Below are positions 35,581 through 44,868 of a stretch of 64,000 bases of DNA, in pieces. The stretch lies in the NCBI GenBank assembly GCA_029747015.1, contig JAKOGI010001350.1, positions 179,501-243,500 of the forward strand, given 5' to 3'. Source of the stretch: Carnegiea gigantea. Taxonomy: Eukaryota > Streptophyta > Magnoliopsida > Caryophyllales > Cactaceae. Positions within the stretch are counted from its first letter, which is position 1; each line of letters starts with the position of its first letter. A program made the position numbers and the translations under genes. The notes below the pieces were generated by a model. It had not been told where the DNA came from, made no database searches, and worked only from the letters and a program-made list of their open reading frames with translations.

Positions 35581-37314
35581 ATGAGTACCCCACAAGGAAT
35601 TCTTGAAGGGCAATCCATTACTCGTCCACCCTATTTCAACGGCCAACATTATAGTTGGTGGAAGAATAGGATGGAGAACTATATTCAGGCAGAAGATTAT
35701 GAATTATGGATGCTCATCAAGAACGGGCCCCTTATTCCCACCAAGGTGCTTGAAGATGGTAAGAAGGTTCCCAAGGAATCCATAGAGTTTGATGCCGAGG
35801 ACTACAAGAAAATGGAGAAAAATGCCAAGGCCAAAAAGCTTCTATATTTTGGCCTAGGACCCGATGAATACACTCGCATCTCTGAGTGTGAATCAGCCCA
35901 AGCTATCTGGAATGCTCTGCAAGTTGCTCATGAAGGTACGAGTCAAGTTAAACAATCTAGAATTGAGCTACTTATGCGACAATATGAGTTGTTTGATATG
36001 GGTGATCATGAAACTGTGATGGACATGTATACACGGTTCACCCACATCACGAACGAGTTAAAATCCCTGGGAAGATCTTTCACCACTGAAGAGTTGGTGA
36101 GGAAAATCCTCAGAATTTTACCTCGCACGTGGGAGGCCAAAGTAACAGCCATCCAAGAGGCTAAAGACATGAACCAGATCACCCTCGACGAGTTGATTGG
36201 TAATCTCCAGACCTATGAACTCCGAAAGAACTCACAGCAAAGAGAGGAGCAAAAGAAGGATCGTGGGCTTGCCTTGAAAGCACATGAGGACACTGACTCT
36301 GACCTTGAAGATGAAGAAATGGCCCTAATGTCCAGAAAATTCAAGAAATTCTTCAAAAAGGTCAAGGAAAACAACAAAAGAAAAGACTTCAGCAAGTCCA
36401 GAAACACCTCCAAAGAACAGCTCACAGGGTGTTTCAAGTGCGGCAAACCAGATCACTTAGTCAAAAATTGCCCTCTGCTTCGAGAAGATCAGACGCCCGA
36501 ACACCCTCGAAAACAGGTTCGAAAACACCCTGTAAACAATCTGGGCAAGCGATTCTCGAAAGCTATGCTGGCTGCTTGGGGAGATTCCTCTGAGGATGAA
36601 GGAGAATCTGAAGCTGAAGAAGGGGTCGTAGCACTTATGGCACAAAGTGATTCAGATTCAGATGATGAATCAACAATCAGCCTCTTAAATCTCAAGAGCA
36701 AGGTACATGGTCTTAACAAAGCTACTTTAGAAGAACTTCTACATAATTTGATAGACACTTGTGCTGATCTAAAAAGAGAAGTTCGTGACCTAGAACTTGA
36801 AAATGAAATTCTTAAAAATGAAAACCTTGGTTTACATGAGAATATTAACTTGCTCAAAGAAAACCTCTTTATAAAAGAAGGAGATTATTCTCGAATGGAG
36901 GAAAAACTCTTTGAGGTAGAAGGAATGGTTGAGTCCTTGCTCAGGGAGAACAAAGGTTTGCATGCTGATATAGAAAAACTGGAAAACGAGCTTACCACAA
37001 CCAAGCGCTGGAACGAGTCCTCACAAGCCCTTGATTGGTTAAACACTCACCACAGTCGAAACAAAAAGGGACTTGGGTATAAGCCTAAACGAACAGTCTA
37101 CCCAATTCACAGAAAGTATGTGGGATTACCTGAAAACATTGTTTGCTTTCATTGTGGCAAAACGGGTCATTATAGATACACTTGCCCTTTAAGAAAACAT
37201 GCCAATGAAAAGAATGAAAGGTATGTGAAACAAATCTGGATTAGAAAAGATGAGCTTTACATGTCTAAAAGAATGGGACCCAAGTGGATCTGGGTTCCCA
37301 AAACTAACCCGTGA
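35581..37314 (+). CDS. gag: Sirevirus Gag (intact frame)
   Basis: This 577-residue structural protein is the only major frame of the element that is still fully open. I chose the ATG at 35581 because it is the first in frame after the primer site and gives the usual N-terminus (MSTPQGILEGQSITRPPYF). UBN2-type capsid blocks span residues 10-215 (FNGQHYSWWKNRMENYI, YFGLGPDEYTRI, YELFDMGDHETVMDMYTRF, LVRKILRILP). Two CX2CX4HX4C knuckles lie near residues 282-297 (CFKCGKPDHLVKNC) and 521-536 (CFHCGKTGHYRYTC). Between them is an acidic Ser/Glu stretch and a long coiled coil (about 385-480). It ends at TGA 37312-37314, in the same frame as pol. Confidence 0.9.
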   Translation: MSTPQGILEGQSITRPPYFNGQHYSWWKNRMENYIQAEDYELWMLIKNGPLIPTKVLEDGKKVPKESIEFDAEDYKKMEKNAKAKKLLYFGLGPDEYTRISECESAQAIWNALQVAHEGTSQVKQSRIELLMRQYELFDMGDHETVMDMYTRFTHITNELKSLGRSFTTEELVRKILRILPRTWEAKVTAIQEAKDMNQITLDELIGNLQTYELRKNSQQREEQKKDRGLALKAHEDTDSDLEDEEMALMSRKFKKFFKKVKENNKRKDFSKSRNTSKEQLTGCFKCGKPDHLVKNCPLLREDQTPEHPRKQVRKHPVNNLGKRFSKAMLAAWGDSSEDEGESEAEEGVVALMAQSDSDSDDESTISLLNLKSKVHGLNKATLEELLHNLIDTCADLKREVRDLELENEILKNENLGLHENINLLKENLFIKEGDYSRMEEKLFEVEGMVESLLRENKGLHADIEKLENELTTTKRWNESSQALDWLNTHHSRNKKGLGYKPKRTVYPIHRKYVGLPENIVCFHCGKTGHYRYTCPLRKHANEKNERYVKQIWIRKDELYMSKRMGPKWIWVPKTNP

Positions 37315-37320
37315 TTTGTT

Positions 37321-38331
37321 TTGCAGGCTGAAGTGAGAGAGAACAACCTTACGAACAACCCCACTAACACCCTTGGAAACAGGCAGTTGTGGTTTGTTGA
37401 TAGTGGGTGTTCACGGCACATGACTGGTGAAAGATCAAACTTTCTCTCACTTACAGCTCTGAATGGTGGGAGTGTAGCATTTGGAAACGGCAAGTCTGGG
37501 ACAATTGTCGGTATAGGTAATATTGGTAAAACTCTCTCCTACTCAATTGATAATGTGCACTTAGTTGATGGGTTAAAGCACAATTTGCTAAGTGTGTCCC
37601 AACTGTGTGACAAGAACAACCTAGTACTGTTTTCAAAAACACGTTGCTTGGTTGTGAATGACGACACAGGAGATGTTGTGTTGAGGAGGAAGCGATGTCA
37701 AAATGTTTATAAAGTTTGTATTTCCACTCTTCCCCAAGATAATCTGACTTGTTTAAATGCATTAAATGATGATATAATGCTATGGCACAAGAGACTAGGT
37801 CATGCAAGCTTATCCTTGTTAAACAAACTTGTTTCAAAAGACCTAGTTATTGGACTACCTTCCATCAAATTTAATGATGACAAGGTATGTGAAGCTTGTG
37901 CAAAAGGCAAACAAGTCAGATCTTCTTTTAAATCGAAAAAATGTGTAAGCACTACTCGACCTCTAGAATTATTACACATTGATTTGTGTGGTCCCATGAG
38001 GGTAACCAGTAGAGGTGGGAAAAAGTATGTGCTTGTTGTAGTGGATGATTACTCTCGATTTACTTGGACCTTGTTTTTGGCATCCAAAGATGAAACCTTT
38101 GAGAATTTTATTGCCTTTCTCAAAAAGGTTGAAAAGAGAGTAGGACACTCTTTAATTAGCTTGAGATCTGATCATGGAACTGAGTTTGAAAATGCAAGTT
38201 TTATTAACTATTGTAATGAACATGGTGTTGATCATAACTTCTCAGCCCCAAGAACACCCCAACAAAATGGGGTGGTTGAGCGCAAAAATCGAACCCTTGG
38301 AAGACATGACCAGAACAATGCTTATAGCTAG
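37321..38331 (+). pseudogene. pol: Sirevirus Pol: protease and integrase
   Basis: This is the first pol segment, in the gag frame after one TGA. The aspartic protease carries WFVDSGCSRHMTG near 37390-37430. The integrase zinc domain (WHKRLGHASLSLLNKL ... CEACAKGKQ) spans about 37780-37905. The integrase core shows HIDLCGPM (first Asp), LRSDHGTEFEN (second Asp) and PQQNGVVERKNRTL (catalytic Glu near 38280). A one-base insertion near 38299 then shifts the frame, giving a false end at 38331. The true reading continues at 38300-38412 in the next frame. Confidence 0.88.
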
Positions 38332-39522
38332 TGGTCTTCCTAGGTATTTCTGGGCAGAAGCATTGAACACCTCATGTTACATTATAAATAGATGCATGAT
38401 CAGACCCATTTGAATAAAACTCCTTATGAACTTTTCAAGGGCAGAAAACCCAATATTACGCACCTAAGGACATTTGGTTGTAGGTGTTTTGTGCATAATA
38501 ATGGGAAGGATGCCTTAGGAAAATTTGACCCTAGGAGTGATGAGGCAATATTCCTTGGCTATTCTTCTCACAGCAAGGCATACAAAGTCTTTAACAAAAG
38601 AACCTTGTGTGTTGAGGAAAGTGTGCATGTGCTTTTTAATGAATCTAACGTGTTGAGTGAGAATGATGCACAGGAAGATGAACTTGAATTAGGTCTTGTT
38701 CGAAAAGAAGTGTTGCTCCAAGATAAACGAGGTAAGAACACCATGGAGAAAACAACTCCTGAAGGTGTTCCTCAGAACAGCAGGCAAGGTGAACACCAAA
38801 CAGGGGAAAACACCGCTGAACCCTGTTCGGAACCGTGTTCTTCAGGAATAGACTTACAAACATGTGCAGAAACAGGCTCGGGAGATGATCGTAAGCATTA
38901 TGTTACGACTAGAGTAGAGCATGGGTCTGTGGATCCTCTTACTCCACGACCATGGAAGCACCATAGTTCGCACCCTCTTGATCAAATCTTGTCAGATATT
39001 AATACTGGAGTGCAAACTAGATCTAAACTAAAGAATTTTTGTGCTTTCTATGCTTTTCTTTCTAACATTGAGCCAAAAAGTGTGAATGAAGCTCTTGCAG
39101 ATTCAGATTGGATCACGGCTATGCAAGAAGAGCTTCATCAATTTGAGAGAAACAAAGTATGGCACCTTGTACCTAAACCTGCAGAGAGAACAATCATTGG
39201 AACCAAGTGGGTGTTCCGAAACAAACTGGATGAGTCAGGAACAGTCACTAGGAACAAGGCACGGCTGGTTGTACAAGGATACAATCAAGAAGAAGGAATC
39301 AACTATGAAGAAACCTTTGCACCAGTTGCTAGAATTAAGGCTATTCAAATCTTAATAGCCTTTGCAGCTCATATGAAAATCAAGCTATATCAAATGGATG
39401 TTAAAAGTGCATTCCTAAACGGATACCTTAAAGAAGAGGTGTATGTCAAACAACCCCCTGTTTTGAAAATGGTGATTTTCCAAATCATGTTTTTAAACTT
39501 GACAAGGCACTTTATGGTTTAA
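38300..39522 (+). pseudogene. pol: Sirevirus Pol: integrase C-term and RT start
   Basis: After the +1 insertion near 38299 the protein runs in another frame (LIASGLPRYFWAEALNTSCY) to about 38410. A one-base loss in a T-run there restores the original frame. It continues with [15 protein letters not shown] and [10 protein letters not shown] (integrase C-terminal GKGY-type region), a variable linker rich in AACACC/GGTGTTC motifs, then [48 protein letters not shown] one-base loss near 39463 (CCCTG) ends the frame falsely at 39522. Confidence 0.85.
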
Positions 39523-40591
39523 AACAAGCTCCAAGAGCTTGGTATGAACGGTTGTCAAGTTTTTTACTTGAAAATGATTTTAGAAGAGGCAAGGTAGACA
39601 ATACCTTGTTTCTAAAATCTAAGGGGGAACATTTTTTGATTGTCCAAATATATGTTGATGACATTATATTTGGTGCAACTCATCATGATTTATGCAATGA
39701 ATTTTCAAATATGATGAGGAGTGAGTTTGAGATGAGCATGATGGGTGAGCTTAATTTTTCTTAGGCTTACAAATCAAGCAAACTCCAAACGGCACCATGA
39801 TCCATCAGCAAAAGTATATCAAGGAGTTACTTAAGCGTTTTGGGATGGAGTCAGCCAAACCCATAGACACTCCTATTTCTCCTTCAACCAAGTTGGTTAT
39901 GGATGATGGGAGTCCCTCAGTTGAGGAGAAACTCTATAGGGGTATGATTGGGTCACTCTTATACCTAACCGCTAGTAGACCTGATATTGTTTTTAGTGTT
40001 GGTTTATGTGCCCGTTTTCAGTCTAACCCTAAGGAAACTCATCTTAAGGCTGTTAAACGGATACTAAGGTATTTGAAACAAACACCCAATTTAGCTTTAT
40101 GGTATCCTAAAGGTTGCAATTTTGATCTTGTTGGATATGCTGACGCTGACTATGCTGGATTCCTAGTTGATAGAAAGAGTACCTCAGGTATGGCTCACTT
40201 TCTTGGACCTTGTTTGGTATCTTGGGCTACCAAGAAGCAACATTCAGTTGCCATGTCCACAGCAGAAGCTGAATATGTTGCAGCAGCTTCATGTTGTGCT
40301 CAACTGTTGTGGATAAGGCAACAGCTTAAGGACTTTTGTGTTGACATTGGATGCATTCCTATTTTTTGTGATAACACAAGTGCAATCATTGCCAAAAATC
40401 CATGTCAACACAAAAGAACAAAGAATATTGACATTCGACATCATTTCTTGAGAGATAATGTTGAAAAGGGTTTAATCTCTATGAATTTTTGCTCAACGGA
40501 AAATCAAATTGCTGATATATTCACTAAGGCACTCGCTAGAGATCATTTTGAAAGAAATAGACTGGAACTAGGGTTGGTGAGAACACCCTGA
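39464..40591 (+). pseudogene. pol: Sirevirus Pol: RT palm and RNase H
   Basis: RT continues with the catalytic box YVDD intact at 39651-39662 (IYVDDIIFGATHHDLC). A one-base loss in a T-run near 39758 gives a false stop at 39764. Reading resumes from about 39765 with LGLQI and then 39797-40591. The connection domain (YLTASRPDIVFSVGLCARFQ) and RNase H blocks (YADADYAG, STAEAEYVAAASCC, FCDNTSAI, TKNIDIRHHFLRD) are intact. The frame ends at TGA near 40589, beside a cluster of AACACCCTG/CCTGTTT motifs. Together pol needs four single-base corrections to read through. Confidence 0.88.
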
Positions 40592-41057
40592 GATACCTGT
40601 TTCCAGAACATGAACTGGGTTTGGTAAGATCAACCTTTACACCCTGTTCTCTCCCCTGTTTGCAAATTTTATTAATAACGGATGTGATTGCATACACCCG
40701 AATTGCGTGCATTTTTTTTTGTCTCTTATCTACTTAGTACAGCATAAGGGGATGTACTGGAGCCGTCTTAATGCCATTTAATCGAATCAGATCAGACGGC
40801 AAAGAACAGGCATAATACAGAGAACAGGTACGCCCCTTGGTTGCTCGGTGTGTTTTCTTTCCTTCCCAAGGCACAAGATGTTAATGCTCCTACCCGTTGC
40901 AAATCAAGAAATCTTCTCAAAGATTCGGCTGCTCTCTCTCTCTCTCTCTCTCTCTCTTTATATGCCCTGCTCTCAGTACTATCGTTCATCTCGCCCTCAA
41001 GCAAAAGCCGAACATCCTACAAACACCTTAAACCCTAATCTCTCTCTTCTAGCAACA
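40592..41057 (+). other. Spacer between pol and extra ORFs
   Basis: This is a 466-bp leader-like stretch with several ACCCTGTTC/CCTGTTTGC motifs, TGTACTGG near 40754, and a (TC)n tract at 40933-40958. The pyrimidine tract followed by the ATG context CAACAATGGCT at 41058 looks like a plant 5' leader. A separate promoter or a spliced mRNA could serve the extra ORFs, but neither is shown by the sequence. Confidence 0.5.
40933..40958 (+). repeat. (TC)n microsatellite
   Basis: This is about thirteen CT repeats upstream of the first extra frame. Such tracts are frequent in plant 5' leaders. Confidence 0.95.
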
Positions 41058-42002
41058 ATGGCTTCCAACAACTCTTCTCAATCAAAAGCCCTCGTTCTTG
41101 CAGCCTCAATCCCTGCTCCCCCTCGCCCAATTCTTTACAAGCCTTTCAAGTTCCTGAATCGCTTGTCCCTAAAATCAGTGGGAATGGGGATGGATGATAT
41201 TCCCTTTGAATGTGGAAGGGAATTGGTGTTCCTCGTAGGGGCAATTGCTTGTCCCATTTTAGTTGAGTCAGAGGGAACAAAGTCGGGGTCTCAAGAACAA
41301 TTCTTGGAAACCCCTGAAGGGTTTAATTTTGAGCCCTGTTCTTCTGGGTTGTTCTCTGACACCGCGACAGAAACAGGGGCTGCCTCTGTCAAAGGTGTGT
41401 TTGTGGAGGATCTGCATGTCGACTTCCAAGGGAAGTCGAATGAGTCGTCAGAGGAGAGTCTAGAGAAGAATTCTCTCCCTGAGGCTGAAATCTCCACTCC
41501 AGACTTTCAAACTGGAGAGAAAAGGAAGAGGGTGAAAATTGTGGCTAGGCGTAGTGGAACGCCAAGAACAAGGCCACAACCAAGGTCTCAACCCTCTCAA
41601 ACTCCCTCTTCTCCTCAATCCTCTAAGCCCTCTCGAAAATCTGCAAGGCTAGCGTTTCAATCCTCTCATCGTCCCTCCAAACCCTCTGCTCCTATCATCG
41701 AGGAGATTTCTTCTTCTTCTGAAGGGTTCTCGAGTTCTGACTCTGAGAACACCACCTTCAAACAGGGGACACCGGTGTTTTTCGAGTCCTCTGAAGAACA
41801 ATCTCCTCCAAAACCAACCAATAAACCTGCTGTGAAGCCCTCTCCTGCCAAAACACCCCTCAAGCGAAAGCCCAGAACAGCCCCCCTACCAGAAACTACC
41901 ACCTCTGTTCCTGTCCTTAAACGCCCAAAGCAGTTCACTCCCTCTCCTATGTCTGACAAACATGCGCAGTTGCTGAAGCGCAATGTCGTCAGGGGAAGGT
42001 AG
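41058..42002 (+). CDS. Sirevirus extra ORF, N-terminal part
   Basis: This 314-residue frame lies downstream of pol in the position of the so-called envelope-like gene of Sireviruses. The ATG at 41058 has a good context (CAACAATGGC); an open frame runs further upstream but through the (TC)n tract. The N-terminal 100 residues are conserved-looking, with one short hydrophobic stretch (ELVFLVGAIACPIL) that is not a clear membrane span. The rest is Ser/Pro/Lys-rich and low in order, with basic clusters (EKRKRVKIVARR). It ends at TAG 42000-42002, one base before the next frame opens, so the two probably were one protein. Function unknown; I do not claim an envelope. Confidence 0.6.
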   Translation: MASNNSSQSKALVLAASIPAPPRPILYKPFKFLNRLSLKSVGMGMDDIPFECGRELVFLVGAIACPILVESEGTKSGSQEQFLETPEGFNFEPCSSGLFSDTATETGAASVKGVFVEDLHVDFQGKSNESSEESLEKNSLPEAEISTPDFQTGEKRKRVKIVARRSGTPRTRPQPRSQPSQTPSSPQSSKPSRKSARLAFQSSHRPSKPSAPIIEEISSSSEGFSSSDSENTTFKQGTPVFFESSEEQSPPKPTNKPAVKPSPAKTPLKRKPRTAPLPETTTSVPVLKRPKQFTPSPMSDKHAQLLKRNVVRGR

Positions 42003-42925
42003 TGAATGTAAGCTTTTTCGAGGAACAGGGTCTGGGGGTGTTCTTGAACAAGCTTCGAGCCCAAGGCTGGCTTGAGTTGTTTGCAAACACCCAGCAAGGG
42101 TGTTCTGTGCCTGAGTTGGCTGAGTTCTATGCCAACTGCTCTGTCACAAATGGGGTGGTGGCAAGTGCTGTCAATGAGTGCCATTTCTCCTTTGATGCAG
42201 CCACCCTTAGTGACATTTTGGGCATCCATTCTCGTGGATTTGCTGTGTATATGAGGGAAGACAAAACTGCCCTGGAAACAGCCAGGCTCTTAGAGGTGTC
42301 CAAACGCCTTAGTCAAAAACAGGGCCAGAAAACACCCCTCTCGGTTAAGAAGGGTGAAATGACCTCCCTGCACCAACTACTGTTTATGTTCACCATCAAG
42401 AACATAATACCGCAAGGTCAAGGACGAAACTCAGCAGATGCCTTCGATCAATGTCCGGTGGACCTACTGGATCGGGAGGAACCAGTAAACCTCCCTGCAA
42501 TCATAATTCGCCACATAGAGCGAATTACGAACACCACCCGGGTACATGATCTTGGCTATGGGTTTCTGTTGACAAGGGTGCTTGAGCACTTTGGGATAGT
42601 GCTCACACGAAGAGTGGCGGCCCAAATCATTGATGAGATTGGGATTGACACTCTGCTAGGGTGTGGCTATGAGGTTGGCGAAGGGTCAGTCTCCAAACAG
42701 GGTCGTCGACCACCTCGACCACCTGTTTCTGGGCAACCTTCCGTCAAGGTTGAGGCTGTTCTTGAGGACAATGCTCGCCTCAAGGATGAGCTCTCAGCTG
42801 TCAAGGCTGCTCTTGCTGAGGAACGAGCTCTCTCGGCCAAACGCCATGAAGATTTGCTTGCACTTCTCTCCACTCTTGCCCCTAGCATCCCTCCTCTGCA
42901 AACGAAACCACCCCCTGCTCCCTGA
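42002..42925 (+). CDS. Sirevirus extra ORF, C-terminal part
   Basis: This 307-codon frame continues the preceding protein in a different frame. Its only start at the junction is GTG, which supports a frameshift rather than a separate gene. The ordered part (FFEEQGLGVFLNKLRAQGWLEL ... FSFDAATLSDILGI ... LHQLLFMFTIKNIIPQGQGR ... VNLPAIIIRHIERI) looks like the putative plant transposon protein domain often found in such elements. The C-terminus is a coiled coil (LEDNARLKDELSAVKAALAEE) followed by a Pro-rich tail. I see no signal peptide or strong membrane segment. The role is unknown; RNA binding, particle or movement functions are all possible. Confidence 0.6.
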   Translation: MNVSFFEEQGLGVFLNKLRAQGWLELFANTQQGCSVPELAEFYANCSVTNGVVASAVNECHFSFDAATLSDILGIHSRGFAVYMREDKTALETARLLEVSKRLSQKQGQKTPLSVKKGEMTSLHQLLFMFTIKNIIPQGQGRNSADAFDQCPVDLLDREEPVNLPAIIIRHIERITNTTRVHDLGYGFLLTRVLEHFGIVLTRRVAAQIIDEIGIDTLLGCGYEVGEGSVSKQGRRPPRPPVSGQPSVKVEAVLEDNARLKDELSAVKAALAEERALSAKRHEDLLALLSTLAPSIPPLQTKPPPAP

Positions 42926-43126
42926 TTCTCTAGGCTGTTCTCTTGTTTCCTCTCATCTCAGTTTTTTGGCATTGTAATGTTTTTAATGCAATATCCCTTT
43001 ATTAATGCTACTTGCACCTTATGCTCTATATTGCTTTTTAATGATGCCAAAAGGGGGAATAAGACCATATGGACAGATATGACCTAGCACCTAGAGGAGG
43101 ATCCCTATCAGCATTAAACGTTGTTA
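42926..43126 (+). other. 3' non-coding part of Sirevirus
   Basis: This is non-coding sequence leading to the purine-tract region. It includes AAAAGGGGGAATAAG near 43050, an outlying purine tract of the kind Sireviruses carry upstream of the main one. Confidence 0.6.
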
Positions 43127-43326
43127 AGCGCGTTTAAATTTTGTCAATATGGTCACCTGGTTTGTCATCATCAAAAAGGGGGAATTTGTTGATTATATTT
43201 AGTTTTGATGATAACAAATCCAAGTGAGCGCGTTTAAATTTTGTCAATATGGTCGCTTGGTTTGTCATCATCAAAAAGGGGGAATTTGTTGATTATATTT
43301 AGTTTTGATGATAACAAATCCAAGTG
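43127..43326 (+). repeat. 100-bp tandem duplication across PPT and LTR start
   Basis: Two copies with a 100-bp period (43127-43226, then 43227 onward) each hold AGCGCGTTTAAATTTTGTC, the dyad arm TTTGTCATCATCAAAA, the purine tract AAAAAGGGGGAA (43173-43184 and 43273-43284) and the first 40 bp of the LTR. The copies differ at about three bases. Only the second is joined to the full 3' LTR. Confidence 0.93.
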
Positions 43327-44863
43327 TAAAAATTTGTCCAAGTAATGTTGCTCCGAACACGATCTCCAAACAGGCCTAACTGGTGTTTGTGATCTTTATT
43401 GTATTAACTGGTTTGCTACATGTGAGAACAAGTCTTCTAGACAGGTTTTACTTGGTGATTCCATATTAAGTCAAGAACACCATCTCGACAGTTGATTGTA
43501 AAGCGTGTTCCTGAACTCTAGCAATGCAAAGAACAACCCCAGCAAACAAGGTGGCCTTGGTGTTCACAGCAGCTCTACAAATCTCGGACAAGATGACTGG
43601 TTCAAAACAAGAAGTCTTGGGTATATAGGTTTTATTTAATTAGACTCTTGTTAATATGCCAATATTAAAAACATCATTTTAAACACCTCTTGAATCGGTA
43701 TTTGCGCTAAAGTATTTCAGAACACCAGTTGCGAACAACCCTGCAAACAGGGTGCCTAGGGTGTTTCTGAACTGCAGTGGCCATACCCGATTATTTTTGA
43801 AAATTCATTTTGGTTGGCCAAGATCTCCAGAATACTTTCTTTGAATTTCAAAATTGCTATTTTTCTAGAGAGGATAGTTCTTGAAAATATTATGGAGATT
43901 TGCGAAAATAGGTTTGGGAGATTTGCCAAATCAAAAGATTCCTATGACTATATTTTTGGATTTGGTAAAAGCTGAAAATCTCTTTAAACCTCTTCACGGC
44001 TATGGGAAGATAAGAGTTATCTTTTAAGATAACAAAATCCCTTATATTTTGGGATAAATTCATCATTAGCCGTTGGAGAATATATTTTGTTTGCAAAATC
44101 ATTTTCCATACTTAGCTGAGTCTTTGGTTTTTGACCGTTGGACCTTGTGTTTAAAAACCGCAGCTTTTCTCTCCCATAGAGAAGCCAAGAAGCAGATAGA
44201 AAAAACTCAGACTGAAAAAGAGAAGCAACACAGCTTTCTGAAAAATCTGGAAAAAAATCAGGAAACTCGGTTTTCACATTAAAATTCTTGAGCTTCATTC
44301 TGAAAAGCAAAACCGTGACAAGCTGTGTTTGATTTGAGTTTTCAAACCATTGGCATAATAGGATCTTCATTGTACCTTACATCTGCTTAGTGAGAAGCAC
44401 CCCCTGTAAGGTGTTTGTAACCCTAATCTTGGATCAGAAAAGTGAGTGAGTGTGTCCTAGTCATGTGGACTTAGACGTGTCTAATCCTGCGAAGGTTGGA
44501 CGTGGTGTAACCTGTCTTTGGGAAGAAGGTTACGTGGTTGCAAGTTGTAATAAGGTGTGTTACATTTGTAACGTGTGAAGCCCGTTAGTGAAAGTGGTTA
44601 AATCCTACACGAGGTAGGTCGTGGTTTTTCACACCTCAGTTGGGCTAGAGGTGTTTTCCACGTAAAAATTGTGTGTGCTTTATTTTCCGCATTTATCTTG
44701 GTGATTTTCGCATCTGCAATATTTGAGAACACCCCGTGCAAACAAGCTATCAGGGTGTTTGTCATTTGAGAACAACCTCTGTGAGGGTGTTTGTTATTTA
44801 CAACGCGAAAATCAGACACCACAATTCACCCCCTCTTGTGGTTGTATACTCACGAACTCAACA
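43287..44863 (+). repeat. 3' LTR of Sirevirus
   Basis: The 1577-bp copy ends GAACTCAACA, followed by the target copy GTTGC (44864-44868). It differs from the 5' LTR at about 15 sites, mostly transitions, with short indels in an A-run and a C-run. Confidence 0.93.
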
Positions 44864-44868
44864 GTTGC

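Larger units (their letters stand above)
33947..44863 (+). mobile_element. Sirevirus-type Copia retrotransposon
   Basis: This 10.9-kb element sits in the RT-endonuclease linker of LINE-A. LTRs are 33947-35524 (1578 bp) and 43287-44863 (1577 bp), with target duplication GTTGC. Gag, pol and two extra frames downstream of pol are present. Sirevirus marks are the long 3' extra coding region and an inverted repeat around the purine tract: TTTGTCATCATCAAAA before it, TTTTGATGATAACAAA just inside the LTR. I count about 15 differences between the LTRs, near 1%, so this is among the youngest insertions here. Pol has several single-base indels, so it is probably not autonomous. Confidence 0.93.

Noticed and set aside
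41666..42229. 187-codon minus-strand frame
   Set aside because: It is a shadow of the Ser/Pro-rich Sirevirus extra ORF on the other strand.
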